Source of the DNA: Neobacillus nitrireducens
Lineage (GTDB): Bacteria > Bacillota > Bacilli > Bacillales > Cytobacillaceae
Direction of reading: 5' to 3'
Assembly: GCF_030915405.1 (NCBI RefSeq)
Contig: NZ_CP133262.1
Coordinates: 3,798,501 to 3,862,500, forward strand
DNA length: 64,000 bases
Both the position numbers and the translations under genes were made by a program. The notes beneath the pieces are model-generated. The model did no database searches, was not told the origin of the DNA, and saw only the letters and a list, made by a program, of their open reading frames with translations. Positions 46,557-56,187 of the stretch are shown in pieces; position 1 is the stretch's first letter, and each line of letters opens with the position of its first letter.

Positions 46557-48947
46557 ATGGAGAAGGTTAGAAAGATAGTTGTGCATGCTGCTATTGCTGG
46601 CTTATTATTTACAATGAGCCCTTTACCTGCTTTAGCAGAGGGGAGCTCAACGGAGGAAGCAATAACTTCTGTCGAGAGCCAGAATACAACAGCTGGGATT
46701 AACCAGAATCTGGTTAATAGTGATACAACAGCTGTGGTTGAAGAGGAATCAGTAACTAAAGAAACAACAGCTGCGGTTGAAGGGGAATCAGTAACTAAAG
46801 AAACAACAGCTGTGGTTGAAAAGGAATCAGTAACTAAAGAAACAACAGCTGGGGTTGAAAAGGAATCAGTAACTGAAGAAACATCTGCTCCAGTTGAGAA
46901 GGATCAAGTAACAAGAGTTAAAACCACAACAGTGGAAAAAGACAATGTGGCGGCGGATAAAAATTCGAATGTAGAGGTCGAACTTACTGGGATAACGATC
47001 CAGCCAGAGACTAATGTCTTTGCCGAAAATTCTATAGACTCTACCAGCCTTCAGACATATACAGAGGGTACTTCAGTAAAAGTGTATGATTTTTCAGAGG
47101 ATTGGTATGTTACTACTGTCAATGTCGATGGAACCGATCAATCAGGTTACATACAAAAAGGTGCAATTGAGTTAGTGACTTCTACCCCGGTAAAATATGA
47201 AGGAATTGCAATTAAATCCGAAACCAATTTGTATACTTCACCAACAAGAAGTTCAAAAGTGGAAAAGTTTTATAGCGAAGGCTCGCTACTAAAATTTTAT
47301 ACCTATACATCTGGTTGGTACAAGTCGAACGTAACCGTGAATGGTCAGTGGCTGACTATATATATTCATAAAGATGATATAGAAATACCGACAGCTAATC
47401 CGGTTAAACAACGGGGGTTTGCGGTACAGAACCCAACTAAAATGTATGCCTCACCATCAAGAACTGCGCAAGTGTTGCGAACATATGCCAAAGATTCATT
47501 TCTAACTTTTTATAGCTTTACATCGGGATGGTACAAATCGTTCGTAACGGTGAATGGCCAGTGGCGGACCATTTATATTCACAAAGATGATATTGAGAAA
47601 CCCACAACCAACCCTAAGTTACAAAAAGGTATTTCGTTGAAAGAACCAATTAATATGTATTCCTTACCAAAAAAAGGTGCTCATGTAATAAGGACCTATC
47701 CATCGGGATCAACTTTAAAGTACTATACCTATTCGTCTCAATGGTATAAATCAAGCATTACTTATAATGGAACTCAACATGTAGTGTATATTGCTAAAGA
47801 CGATGTAGATCAGATTACGGATAATCCTGAATTACAACAAGGAATTGCTTTGAAAAGCCCAACAAAGATGTATATATCTCCAACTCTATCAGCCAATACA
47901 TTAAAGACCTATGGTCAGGGTTCCATATTAAAGTTTTATTCGTTTACTTCAAATTGGTATAAATCTGCTATTAATGTGGCAGGAAAGCGTAAAACAATCT
48001 ATATCTATAAAAACGATGTAGAAAAGGCAAGTGAATCGAATAAAGTTCTTCAAGGCTTATCATTAAAATCAATAACTAATGTTTATTCTCTACCATCAAC
48101 CGAAGCACAAATACTTAGAAAGTATTCGAGAAATACTATATTAAGGTTTTATGATTATAGCGAAAATTGGTATAAATCCAGAATTAATGTAAATGGTAAA
48201 ATGATAGTTTGCTATATTAAGAAATCAGATATAGGTGTACAAAAAAATACTGAATATGATTTGACTCTAGAACAAGCTTTATATATGCAAGAGAATGCAT
48301 CGCCGGTTTCTGATATAAATTCAGTCTGGTCTGCAGCTACGACCTCACAAATTGAATATTATCTGGACCCGCTGAACTTCCGCTCCAATTCGGATACGTA
48401 TTTGCAATTCTTAATCTTGTCGCATCCAGCCGGGACAAATGCAACCGAATTGAATAACCGAATTCTTTATGGAAAAGGGGTATTAGCTGGTAAGGGAAGT
48501 TCTTATATTAAAGCAGCACAAACCTACCATATTAATGAAATATACCTTATCAGTCATTCTTTCTTAGAAACAGGTAATGGCAAAAGTGCGCTTGCCACTG
48601 GAATAAAAGTTAACGGCGTTACGGTTTATAATGTGTATGGCGTGGGTGCTTATGATCGAAACCCAGATTACTATGGTGCACAGTTTGCTTATGAACAGGG
48701 ATGGACGACAGTTGAGAAGGCAATCATTGGCGGGGCAAAATTTGCGGCTGAAAACTACATCCATGCTGGACAAGACACATTATATAAAATGCGCTGGAAT
48801 CCAGCAGCGATGGATACCTATGGCTATGCAGCTCATCAGTATGCAACAGATATCGGCTGGGCTATAAAACAAACAACGAGAATGTCACAGATGCTAAGTA
48901 CGTTAACACAATTCACGTTGCTCTACGATGTTCCTGTCTATCAATAA
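46557..48947 (+). CDS. Secreted SH3-repeat endo-beta-N-acetylglucosaminidase
   Basis: The protein has 796 residues: signal peptide (1-27, ALAEG), a repetitive Thr/Glu/Val stalk (about 57-110; 13-residue units such as TTAVVEKESVTKE), then six SH3-like modules of about 71 residues (about 142-565; pattern GIALKSPTKMY..FYSFTSNWYKS..IYIYKNDVE). The C-terminal glucosaminidase domain (about 600-790) has SHSFLETGNGKSALATG (catalytic Glu) and YNVYGVGAYDRNP. It cleaves glycan strands of peptidoglycan, probably after binding wall polymers through the SH3 modules. GGGAGGT precedes the ATG. Confidence 0.9.
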   Translation: MEKVRKIVVHAAIAGLLFTMSPLPALAEGSSTEEAITSVESQNTTAGINQNLVNSDTTAVVEEESVTKETTAAVEGESVTKETTAVVEKESVTKETTAGVEKESVTEETSAPVEKDQVTRVKTTTVEKDNVAADKNSNVEVELTGITIQPETNVFAENSIDSTSLQTYTEGTSVKVYDFSEDWYVTTVNVDGTDQSGYIQKGAIELVTSTPVKYEGIAIKSETNLYTSPTRSSKVEKFYSEGSLLKFYTYTSGWYKSNVTVNGQWLTIYIHKDDIEIPTANPVKQRGFAVQNPTKMYASPSRTAQVLRTYAKDSFLTFYSFTSGWYKSFVTVNGQWRTIYIHKDDIEKPTTNPKLQKGISLKEPINMYSLPKKGAHVIRTYPSGSTLKYYTYSSQWYKSSITYNGTQHVVYIAKDDVDQITDNPELQQGIALKSPTKMYISPTLSANTLKTYGQGSILKFYSFTSNWYKSAINVAGKRKTIYIYKNDVEKASESNKVLQGLSLKSITNVYSLPSTEAQILRKYSRNTILRFYDYSENWYKSRINVNGKMIVCYIKKSDIGVQKNTEYDLTLEQALYMQENASPVSDINSVWSAATTSQIEYYLDPLNFRSNSDTYLQFLILSHPAGTNATELNNRILYGKGVLAGKGSSYIKAAQTYHINEIYLISHSFLETGNGKSALATGIKVNGVTVYNVYGVGAYDRNPDYYGAQFAYEQGWTTVEKAIIGGAKFAAENYIHAGQDTLYKMRWNPAAMDTYGYAAHQYATDIGWAIKQTTRMSQMLSTLTQFTLLYDVPVYQ
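46725..46880 (+). repeat. 39-bp tandem coding repeats
   Basis: Four units of 39 bp starting ACAACAGCTG and containing GAATCAGTAACTAAAGAA, nearly identical, then a degenerate fifth. They encode the 13-residue stalk repeats. Confidence 0.9.
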
Positions 48948-48950
48948 TGA

Positions 48951-48990
48951 AAAAAGGGTGGATCCATTTTATTTTGGATTCACCCTTTTT
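48951..48990. terminator. Bidirectional terminator
   Basis: AAAAGGGTGGATCC pairs with GGATTCACCCTTTT (one mismatch) with T-runs on both strands; it serves the glucosaminidase and the convergent GT2 gene. Confidence 0.85.
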
Positions 48991-48993
48991 ATA

Positions 48994-50331
48994 TTAACCC
49001 AACTTTACTTTTTTCAAGTTTACTTCGTTTAACATGTATCTATTACCCGATTCGGTTTCCAGGCCGAATTGGAATTTACTCCGGTAAAAGGGTAGAGTGG
49101 TTTCGAAACCGGCATGCTCATAATTCCGGACTATAGTCCCCCAGATGATCCTTAGCTTTCCTGGAATTTCGGTTTTCGGCAAATACGTAAGCTTATCTTT
49201 CGCTTTAATAAACAGACGATCATTCTCCTTCATAAAGTATGCTTTATTCTTGAAATGACCCTTAATTAACCACTTTAAACCACGGTAGTTACAATCTGTT
49301 ATCACGACCTTTTGTTTTTCAATCTTTTTGGGACTGAAATCCTCCTTGTAGGGCCAGCCATTATCACTCAAGTTTAGCAAATAGGTTTTATAATAAAAGG
49401 GCATGTCCTGTTCTATGATGTATTTCTGATCAAACAATTGAATTAACCGGACAAACTCCTCAAAAAACTCTTCTTGTTCTTCTTGCGTTAATACCTCATA
49501 TATAATGGGATTGTTTTTTGGGAAAAGATACAACCGGCTATGATATGTGATTAAAAACTGTACATATGGCAGAATCTCATTGTATCGACTCTTGGATTCA
49601 TTAATCAGTTTTAAATAACATCGTCTAATCATTTCTGTGTACCTTGATTTTTGATACCAGGCATTACTCACGAGGGAGTCCTCATCTACACGGCGGCGGT
49701 AATGGTATTTTGCTTCGGAGACCACCCCGTATTGCTTATGTTCTAATAAAAAGGTATTGATAAAGAGGGCATCCTCCCAAAATTTAATATCTGTTTGAAA
49801 ACGCATATGAGGATTGTTAAGAAAATGCTCCGCTTTAAAAAAGCATCCGCCAATATGAAAATGAATCCCCGTATACTCTTCGAGAATATGAATCACCCGG
49901 TCTCCACGCTCAAACCGATAATTTAATCGGTGCGGGGTATCGATTCGTTCAAAATGGTAAAGGGGAATCACAGCAAGTTGAACATCCTCATGCTGAGAAA
50001 AGAAACTGGCCACCTTTTCAAGTGAATTCTCGGACAGAAGATCATCGGCATCAAGGAAGCCAATATAATCGGAATGAACTGATACATGATTAAGACCAGT
50101 ATTCCGGGCACTGCCAGGTCCGGCATTGTCGCGGTAGACATATGTAATATTGCTGGGATATTGGCTTACGTAGTTTTGACAGATAATCTTTGATTGATCG
50201 GTACTTCCATCATCAACCAGAACTATTTCGACATTTTCTTTAAAGTTTACTGTTTGATTAATAAGACTTTCAATCGCCTCATGTACATACTTTTCTGCAT
50301 TATAAACAGGAATGATCATCGAAAAAAGCAT
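48994..50331 (-). CDS. GT2 glycosyltransferase of the teichoic-acid locus
   Basis: This protein of about 445 residues has an N-terminal GT2 domain with SMIIPVYNAEKYVHEAIESL, LVDDGSTDQS, GFLDADDLLSEN and WEDALFINTFL. The C-terminal 150 residues are beta-rich, like the spacer in other teichoic-acid GT2 fusions, but there is no TagF domain. ATG 50331 is chosen because AAGGGG lies 9 nt upstream; an in-frame ATG at 50376 lacks such a site. It is divergent from the large fusion gene at 50575. Confidence 0.83.
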   Translation of the reverse strand: MLFSMIIPVYNAEKYVHEAIESLINQTVNFKENVEIVLVDDGSTDQSKIICQNYVSQYPSNITYVYRDNAGPGSARNTGLNHVSVHSDYIGFLDADDLLSENSLEKVASFFSQHEDVQLAVIPLYHFERIDTPHRLNYRFERGDRVIHILEEYTGIHFHIGGCFFKAEHFLNNPHMRFQTDIKFWEDALFINTFLLEHKQYGVVSEAKYHYRRRVDEDSLVSNAWYQKSRYTEMIRRCYLKLINESKSRYNEILPYVQFLITYHSRLYLFPKNNPIIYEVLTQEEQEEFFEEFVRLIQLFDQKYIIEQDMPFYYKTYLLNLSDNGWPYKEDFSPKKIEKQKVVITDCNYRGLKWLIKGHFKNKAYFMKENDRLFIKAKDKLTYLPKTEIPGKLRIIWGTIVRNYEHAGFETTLPFYRSKFQFGLETESGNRYMLNEVNLKKVKLG

Positions 50332-50574
50332 TTGTAACTGCCCCTTAACTGTATTTGTGGTGAGTCTTCTCTTCATTATAGTAAAGTGGCTGGGTTAGTA
50401 CAATATCAATGGCAAACTAGCAAATTGATGACAAACAAATTTTGTCATTTCCATTTGCTTTTTTTGGTTTAGAAAAGTAGATTGTCTGCTCCGTACATAG
50501 AACTCCTCAAAATTGGTAAGAATAGCTAATAAAAAATAGAAGAAAGTGAACTTGCAAGGGAGCTGTAAATTTTT

Positions 50575-53500
50575 ATGAATCGAAAGGTTTTAAAAAGAAG
50601 AATCAAATTTATTATTGGACCCCTCTATAATTATTTAAGAAAGTCCAATCATCGTAGAAATTTTCAATATAGAAGGTACTTAGAAAAATTAAACGTGATT
50701 GACGATACCATTTTATATGAAAGCAGGGACGGAAAAAGTTTAACAGATAGTCCCTATGCGATCTTTAAATACCTTGTCAATAACCCAAAATATAAGAACT
50801 TCAAACATATTTGGTCAATTAATAATCCCGAGGAGCTAAATAGAGTACTTACAGATTATCAAGATTTGAAAAATGTGATATTTGTCAAACGGAATTCCAA
50901 GCAATATCTAAAGTGGTTAGCTACTAGTAAGTATCTAATTAATAATTCTACCTTTCAGGCCTTTTTTATTCCCAAGGCGGACCAAATCTATATTAATACA
51001 TGGCATGGGACCCCGCTTAAGAGTATGGGATTTGATATCCCTGGGAATCCTGCCCACTCGCAGAATGTGGTAAGGAATTTTCTGAGTGCGGATTACCTCT
51101 TAAGTCCAAATGACCATACAACAAAAATCTTACTTGATAGTTATAAATTGAACGGTCTTTATAATGGAAAAATTTTACAAGATGGCTATCCAAGAATCGA
51201 TCTTACCTATCAAACGGATTCGGAGAAATTCAAGCTTTTTTTAGAAGGATTAGGGCTGGCTATGGATAAAAATAAACAAACCCTGCTTTATGCTCCAACA
51301 TGGAAAGGAACTAATATATCCAAAGCAAAAAATGATATGTTTCAAATCATAAGTGAAATGAATTATTTGAGGAATAAGGTTGGAAAAGACTATAACCTTT
51401 TGGTTAAAGTTCATCCTTTTTTATATGATCAGGCACGGAAATTTAGTGAAATCAAAGATATCCTCATCCCAGACTTTGTCGATACGAATGAGTTGTTAAG
51501 TGTGGTGGATCTGTTAATTACCGACTACTCTAGTATCTTTTTTGATTACCTCGTCACTAATAAACCAATTTTATTCTATATTTGGGATTATGATGATTAT
51601 CGTGAAGAAAGAGGCATGTATCTGTCCGAGGACGAATTACCAGGGCCGACTCTCTTTACCATTGAAGAAGTAGCAAAGGCTGTTCTGGATATCTCGGCAA
51701 TAAGTGAAAACTTCCGTCCCATCTACCAAGCAGCAAAAAATAAATTCACTAATCATGATGATGGAAAGGTTACCGAAAGGATCGTCCAATACGTTTTTCA
51801 TCAGGAAAAGAATCCGGTCAACGTCATTAATCAATTAGACAAGGGAAAAAAGAAAATCCTTATTTATCCTGGCGGGTTGTTGAACAATGGGATTACTTCC
51901 TCCTTTATTAATCTTGTCGATAACATCGATTATACGAAGTATGATGTGAGTATTTTGATGAAACCCCCAAAGGCGAAGGAAGCATTAAATAATCTTGCCA
52001 AGGTGAATAAGAATGCCAGGTTCCTGTTCCGAAGCGGCTTAGAAGTACGTAGTCTTTTGGAAGTTTATCGGGATAAATTTGTACATAACCGTGGTGCGCA
52101 TAGTAAAGTAACAAAGAAGCTTTATCCGGAGAAAGCCTACCAGCGGGAATACAACAGATTATCAGGACGGGCACAATTTGATTATGCAATCGACTTCAGC
52201 GGGTACAGCCTATATTGGGCCAAATATTTGCTAGCTTCCGATGCCAAGAAAAAAATCTGTTATATGCATAATGACATCCGTACAGATAGTGAAAAAGTCA
52301 TCAATGGGCGCCGACCGCATCGTATTAATTTACGCGGACTTTTTTCCGTCTACGAAAGGTTTGACAAGCTTGTCAGCGTATCACCTGCAACGATGGAGTT
52401 AAATAAAAGTAATTTAGTCGAATTTGCCGAGGAGTTTAAATTTGATTACGTCATGAACTCGATTAATCCTGAAAAAATATTAAAATTAGGAAATGAAGAT
52501 TCTCCTGATAGTATCACGAAATCATTAATCAATGAGGCTCTGTTTGATGACCAAATTATTAATAATACGGTCTTTAAAGCAAGGGCAAGAATCTCTCTTC
52601 CTAAAGATCAAGTTATCTGGAACAGGCCACCTGTTGTAGCAGGTGCAACTGAACTTGCGCCAGCCATGAAATACCTAAATCAGGAAGTGGCAATTTTACG
52701 TAAGGTTCAAACCATATCCAATCATTATTATAAGTTTACGCTTGAGGACCGAATTGTCGGCTGGCTAGACCAGGCATGTTTTGAAATGCTTCCGGATAGT
52801 ATTTTGTTTCAAACACCCGTGCAGAAATTAGCCATTATTTCCCATGGACAAGGACATGACATTTGGAGCAAGCCATATTTTCTTGAAGGAACAGAAAAAG
52901 TTGCATCAGGTAAGGACTATAAGGGTCGATTAGTCGATGTGGATACAGAAGCTCGGACCCAGCAAGGAATCTATAGCCGGCTTTCTGTTAGAGGAACCTT
53001 CCTTGGCTGGATGGATTCGTCCGCATTAACGATTGTTCGTGAATATGAAGGACGTAAACAGTTACATGAAAGAATTAATACTTCGTTGTATAAAATACTT
53101 CATTCGAAAAAATACAAACTAGTTGTTCCGATGGAAATAGAAGAAAGTAATGAAACGATTGAAGAAACGATGATCCCCCAGCCAGTTAAAGAAAATTATA
53201 ACTTCATCACAATGGGAAGATTATCACCAGAGAAAGGTCAGGATAACTTAATTAAGGCTTTTGGCAGATTTCATGAGAACTTCCAAAATTCAATGCTGTA
53301 TATTCTAGGTGAGGGTCCGTTAAGAAAAGATTTAGAGAATTTAATTGCAGAATTGAACTTAAAGGATTCTGTCTATCTAACGGGACAACTTGAAAATCCA
53401 TTTACCCTTATGAAAAAATGTGATTGTTTTGTACTTTCCTCCCATTATGAGGGACAGCCAATGGTATTATTAGAAGCGATGACCCATGGGATGAAAATCA

Positions 53501-53697
53501 TTGCAACAGATATTGTAGCGAATCGAAATGTATTGGAAAATGGAAGGTACGGCTTATTAGTTGAAAATAGTATAGCAGGGCTAGAGCAAGGTCTCACTCA
53601 ATTAGCTAGAAATGAGTTTGATAATAGACTTGATGAATTTATTCCAGAAGAATACAATAAAAGGGCAATGGCCTCATTCTATCAGGTATTAAAATGA
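50575..53697 (+). CDS. CDP-glycerol glycerophosphotransferase fused to a GT4 with nested GW modules
   Basis: The protein has 1040 residues. Residues 1-410 are TagF/TagB-like (YINTWHGTPLKSMGFD 139-154, YAPTWKGTN 239-247, LLITDYSSIFFDYL 313-326). Residues 425-660 form the N-lobe of a GT-B (GT4) enzyme (ILIYPGGLLNNGITSSFINL, CYMHNDIRTDSEKV). Two SH3-like GW modules follow at about 663-740 and 742-822 (HYYKFTLEDRIVGWLD, GIYSRLSVRGTFLGWMDSSA). The C-lobe of the GT4 resumes at about 872-1035 (FITMGRLSPEKGQDNLIKAF, CFVLSSHYEGQPMVLLEAM). No signal peptide or membrane helix, so it is cytoplasmic or peripheral. GGGAGC precedes the ATG. Confidence 0.88.
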   Translation: MNRKVLKRRIKFIIGPLYNYLRKSNHRRNFQYRRYLEKLNVIDDTILYESRDGKSLTDSPYAIFKYLVNNPKYKNFKHIWSINNPEELNRVLTDYQDLKNVIFVKRNSKQYLKWLATSKYLINNSTFQAFFIPKADQIYINTWHGTPLKSMGFDIPGNPAHSQNVVRNFLSADYLLSPNDHTTKILLDSYKLNGLYNGKILQDGYPRIDLTYQTDSEKFKLFLEGLGLAMDKNKQTLLYAPTWKGTNISKAKNDMFQIISEMNYLRNKVGKDYNLLVKVHPFLYDQARKFSEIKDILIPDFVDTNELLSVVDLLITDYSSIFFDYLVTNKPILFYIWDYDDYREERGMYLSEDELPGPTLFTIEEVAKAVLDISAISENFRPIYQAAKNKFTNHDDGKVTERIVQYVFHQEKNPVNVINQLDKGKKKILIYPGGLLNNGITSSFINLVDNIDYTKYDVSILMKPPKAKEALNNLAKVNKNARFLFRSGLEVRSLLEVYRDKFVHNRGAHSKVTKKLYPEKAYQREYNRLSGRAQFDYAIDFSGYSLYWAKYLLASDAKKKICYMHNDIRTDSEKVINGRRPHRINLRGLFSVYERFDKLVSVSPATMELNKSNLVEFAEEFKFDYVMNSINPEKILKLGNEDSPDSITKSLINEALFDDQIINNTVFKARARISLPKDQVIWNRPPVVAGATELAPAMKYLNQEVAILRKVQTISNHYYKFTLEDRIVGWLDQACFEMLPDSILFQTPVQKLAIISHGQGHDIWSKPYFLEGTEKVASGKDYKGRLVDVDTEARTQQGIYSRLSVRGTFLGWMDSSALTIVREYEGRKQLHERINTSLYKILHSKKYKLVVPMEIEESNETIEETMIPQPVKENYNFITMGRLSPEKGQDNLIKAFGRFHENFQNSMLYILGEGPLRKDLENLIAELNLKDSVYLTGQLENPFTLMKKCDCFVLSSHYEGQPMVLLEAMTHGMKIIATDIVANRNVLENGRYGLLVENSIAGLEQGLTQLARNEFDNRLDEFIPEEYNKRAMASFYQVLK

Positions 53698-53749
53698 GGC
53701 TGGAATTTAGATAATAAGAACTAGAATTTATTTTAAGGAGACATAAATA

Positions 53750-54634
53750 ATGAGTAAAGTTAAAAAGGCGATTATCCCTGCTGCTGGCCTAGGGACGCGA
53801 TTTTTACCTGCTACGAAGGCGATGCCGAAAGAAATGCTCCCAATCGTTGATAAACCAACCATTCAATACATAGTCGAAGAAGCGATTGAATCGGGAATTG
53901 AGGATATTATCATCGTTACAGGAAAAGGCAAACGAGCGATTGAAGATCATTTTGACAGCGCATTTGAACTAGAGGAAAATCTAGCTCGAAAAGAGAAGTT
54001 TGAACTTCTCGAGGAAGTTCGTAAGCCGGGAAATGTTGATATTCATTATATTAGACAAAAGGAACCAAGAGGCCTTGGACATGCCATCTGGTGCGCCAGA
54101 AAGTTCATTGGGAACGAACCATTTGCAGTGTTATTGGGGGATGATATAGTCCAAGCAAAAGTTCCCTCTTTAAAACAATTAATGAATATGTACGATAAAG
54201 TCGGTGCTTCGGTGATCGGTGTTCAGCCAGTCCCGTTGGAAGAAACCAATCGTTACGGGATTATTGATCCGAGCCGGCAAGATGGCCGCATGTATGAGGT
54301 GAGAAACTTTGTTGAAAAGCCGCCAGTCGAGTTAGCGCCTTCAAATCTAGCTATTCTGGGCAGATATATATTAACCCCAGAGATTTTTGATCTCCTTGAA
54401 AATCAAGAAACAGGCTCAGGCGGCGAAATTCAGTTGACAGATGCGATTCAACGTTTGAATAGTCTCCAAAATGTATATGCGTATGACTTTGAAGGAATCC
54501 GCTACGATGTGGGCGAAAAGTTTGGATTTATTAAAACAACGATCGAAATGGCGTTAAGTAGAGAGGAACTGAGAGACCAGTTGTTAGATTACTTAGTTCA
54601 GCTTGTCGACCAAGAAGTAAAAATTAATAAGTAG
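53750..54634 (+). CDS. gtaB: UTP-glucose-1-phosphate uridylyltransferase
   Basis: This 294-residue enzyme has the full GtaB/GalU pattern: [66 protein letters not shown] and [12 protein letters not shown]. It makes UDP-glucose for glycosylation of teichoic acid and for glycolipid anchors. AAGGAGAC lies 10 nt before the ATG, and the gene is 52 bp after the GW-module glycosyltransferase gene, so the two are probably one unit. It is the second UDP-glucose pyrophosphorylase in this window. Confidence 0.95.
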   Translation: MSKVKKAIIPAAGLGTRFLPATKAMPKEMLPIVDKPTIQYIVEEAIESGIEDIIIVTGKGKRAIEDHFDSAFELEENLARKEKFELLEEVRKPGNVDIHYIRQKEPRGLGHAIWCARKFIGNEPFAVLLGDDIVQAKVPSLKQLMNMYDKVGASVIGVQPVPLEETNRYGIIDPSRQDGRMYEVRNFVEKPPVELAPSNLAILGRYILTPEIFDLLENQETGSGGEIQLTDAIQRLNSLQNVYAYDFEGIRYDVGEKFGFIKTTIEMALSREELRDQLLDYLVQLVDQEVKINK

Positions 54635-54645
54635 GATTTTGATTG

Positions 54646-54692
54646 GACACAAGGCTGCGGATATTATGATGCAGCCCTTTCAGTGTCTCTTT
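54646..54692 (+). terminator. Terminator after gtaB
   Basis: Outer GACAC/GTGTC and inner GGCTGC/GCAGCC pairings, followed by TCTTTT. Confidence 0.65.
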
Positions 54693-54717
54693 TAATATCG
54701 TTAGGAGCGCGGTTTGA

Positions 54718-55899
54718 TTGGTATCATCGGTGAAAAGGCTAGTAATAGTAGGGTACAAATGGGTATTTCAATTGGTTTCCCTTATTCCGGCTCGGAAAAA
54801 CCTGATTATGTTCGAAAGCTTTCTTGGCAAGCAATACAGCTGTAATCCTCGGGCGATTTACGAATACCTGCAAAGGAACCATCCTGAATATGAACTTATT
54901 TGGAGTGTCGATCCTCGTTTTGAAAAAGGATTCATCGATAAAGGTATTCCGTTTGCTAGGCGGTTTTCGGTAAAGTGGCTGTTCTTGATGGCAAGGGCAC
55001 GATTTTGGGTGACCAATAGCCGGATGCCACTCTGGATTCCGAAACCTAAGCAGACGATTTATCTGCAAACATGGCATGGAACACCCTTAAAGAAGCTGGC
55101 CCATGATATGAAAGAAGTGCTCATGGCGGGGACGACGACGGAGCAATATAAGCAGGAATTTTATCAGGAATCGCGCAACTGGGATTACTTAATTTCTCCC
55201 AATCGCTATTCAACGGAAATATTTAAGCGTGCTTTTCAGTTTGAAAAAGAAGTGATTGAATCGGGTTATCCTAGAAATGATATTTTTTACAAACAGGGTC
55301 ATGAAGAAATCGCACAGGAATTTAAGAAAAAACATCAACTGCCTAATGATAAAAAGGTGATTCTCTATGCACCAACGTGGCGCGATAACCAATTTCATCA
55401 AGAGGGCAAATATAAGCTTGATTTACATTTGGATCTGGAAAAACTAAAGCAAGAGCTCGGTGATGAATATATTATCATTCTTCGGATGCACTATTTAGTA
55501 GCTGAAAACTTTAATTTGGAGGCGTACCAAGGCTTTGCCTGGGATTTTTCCAAGCATGAGGACATTCAAGAGCTTTATCTAATCAGCGATTTACTGATCA
55601 CTGATTATTCCTCTGTATTTTTCGATTATGCCAATTTAAAACGACCGATGGTATTTTTTACATATGATCTGCAAGAATATAAGGATGATATCCGAGGTTT
55701 TTATTTTGATTTTGAAGAAAAAGCACCTGGACCGCTCGTCGAAACAACGGATGAAGTGATTACTGCCATTAAAGGTCTAGGAGAGGCAGCTATTTCGAAC
55801 GATCGTCTGGATGAATTTTATCAGCGGTTTTGTTATTTAGAAGATGGACATGCAGCGGAACGAGTGGTTAAAGAAGTAATTTTGAAGAATCGAAAATAA
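54718..55899 (+). CDS. CDP-glycerol glycerophosphotransferase family protein
   Basis: The 393-residue protein is a single TagB/TagF-type domain: N-terminal membrane-associated helix (YKWVFQLVSLIPA), MFESFLGKQYSCNPRAIYEYL, YLQTWHGTPLKKLAHDM, LYAPTWRDNQF, and LLITDYSSVFFDYANLKRPMVF. It is close in sequence to the C-terminal domain of the fusion at 38697. It would transfer glycerol phosphate from CDP-glycerol at the inner membrane face, either priming or extending. TTG 54718 is behind AGGAGC with 10-nt spacing; GTG 54730 is an alternative. Confidence 0.9.
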   Translation: MVSSVKRLVIVGYKWVFQLVSLIPARKNLIMFESFLGKQYSCNPRAIYEYLQRNHPEYELIWSVDPRFEKGFIDKGIPFARRFSVKWLFLMARARFWVTNSRMPLWIPKPKQTIYLQTWHGTPLKKLAHDMKEVLMAGTTTEQYKQEFYQESRNWDYLISPNRYSTEIFKRAFQFEKEVIESGYPRNDIFYKQGHEEIAQEFKKKHQLPNDKKVILYAPTWRDNQFHQEGKYKLDLHLDLEKLKQELGDEYIIILRMHYLVAENFNLEAYQGFAWDFSKHEDIQELYLISDLLITDYSSVFFDYANLKRPMVFFTYDLQEYKDDIRGFYFDFEEKAPGPLVETTDEVITAIKGLGEAAISNDRLDEFYQRFCYLEDGHAAERVVKEVILKNRK

Positions 55900-55907
55900 G
55901 TAGACCG

Positions 55908-55938
55908 AAAACGCCCATGTTTGAAAATGGGCGTTTTT
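55908..55938 (+). terminator. Terminator after the glycerophosphotransferase gene
   Basis: AAAACGCCCAT pairs with ATGGGCGTTTT, followed by a T-run. Confidence 0.9.
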
Positions 55939-56187
55939 GTCATTTTAACCCGCCTCAAGTCAGAGAGTTGTGACAAATTCTACGAAAAACCACCCCATTT
56001 TTATAAGAAAAATTTCCTATTTTTCTCTATTGCAACAAGTATTTATTGGAATCTATTTAAAATCTTGGATGAATAAGAGATAATAATGATAGATTTCATC
56101 CCTTTTTCGGCATAATATGATCTTTTTGAAAGAATTGTAGAAAATTGCCAACTAATATCTTATTAAGAGACATAGGGAGGTGTTTCA

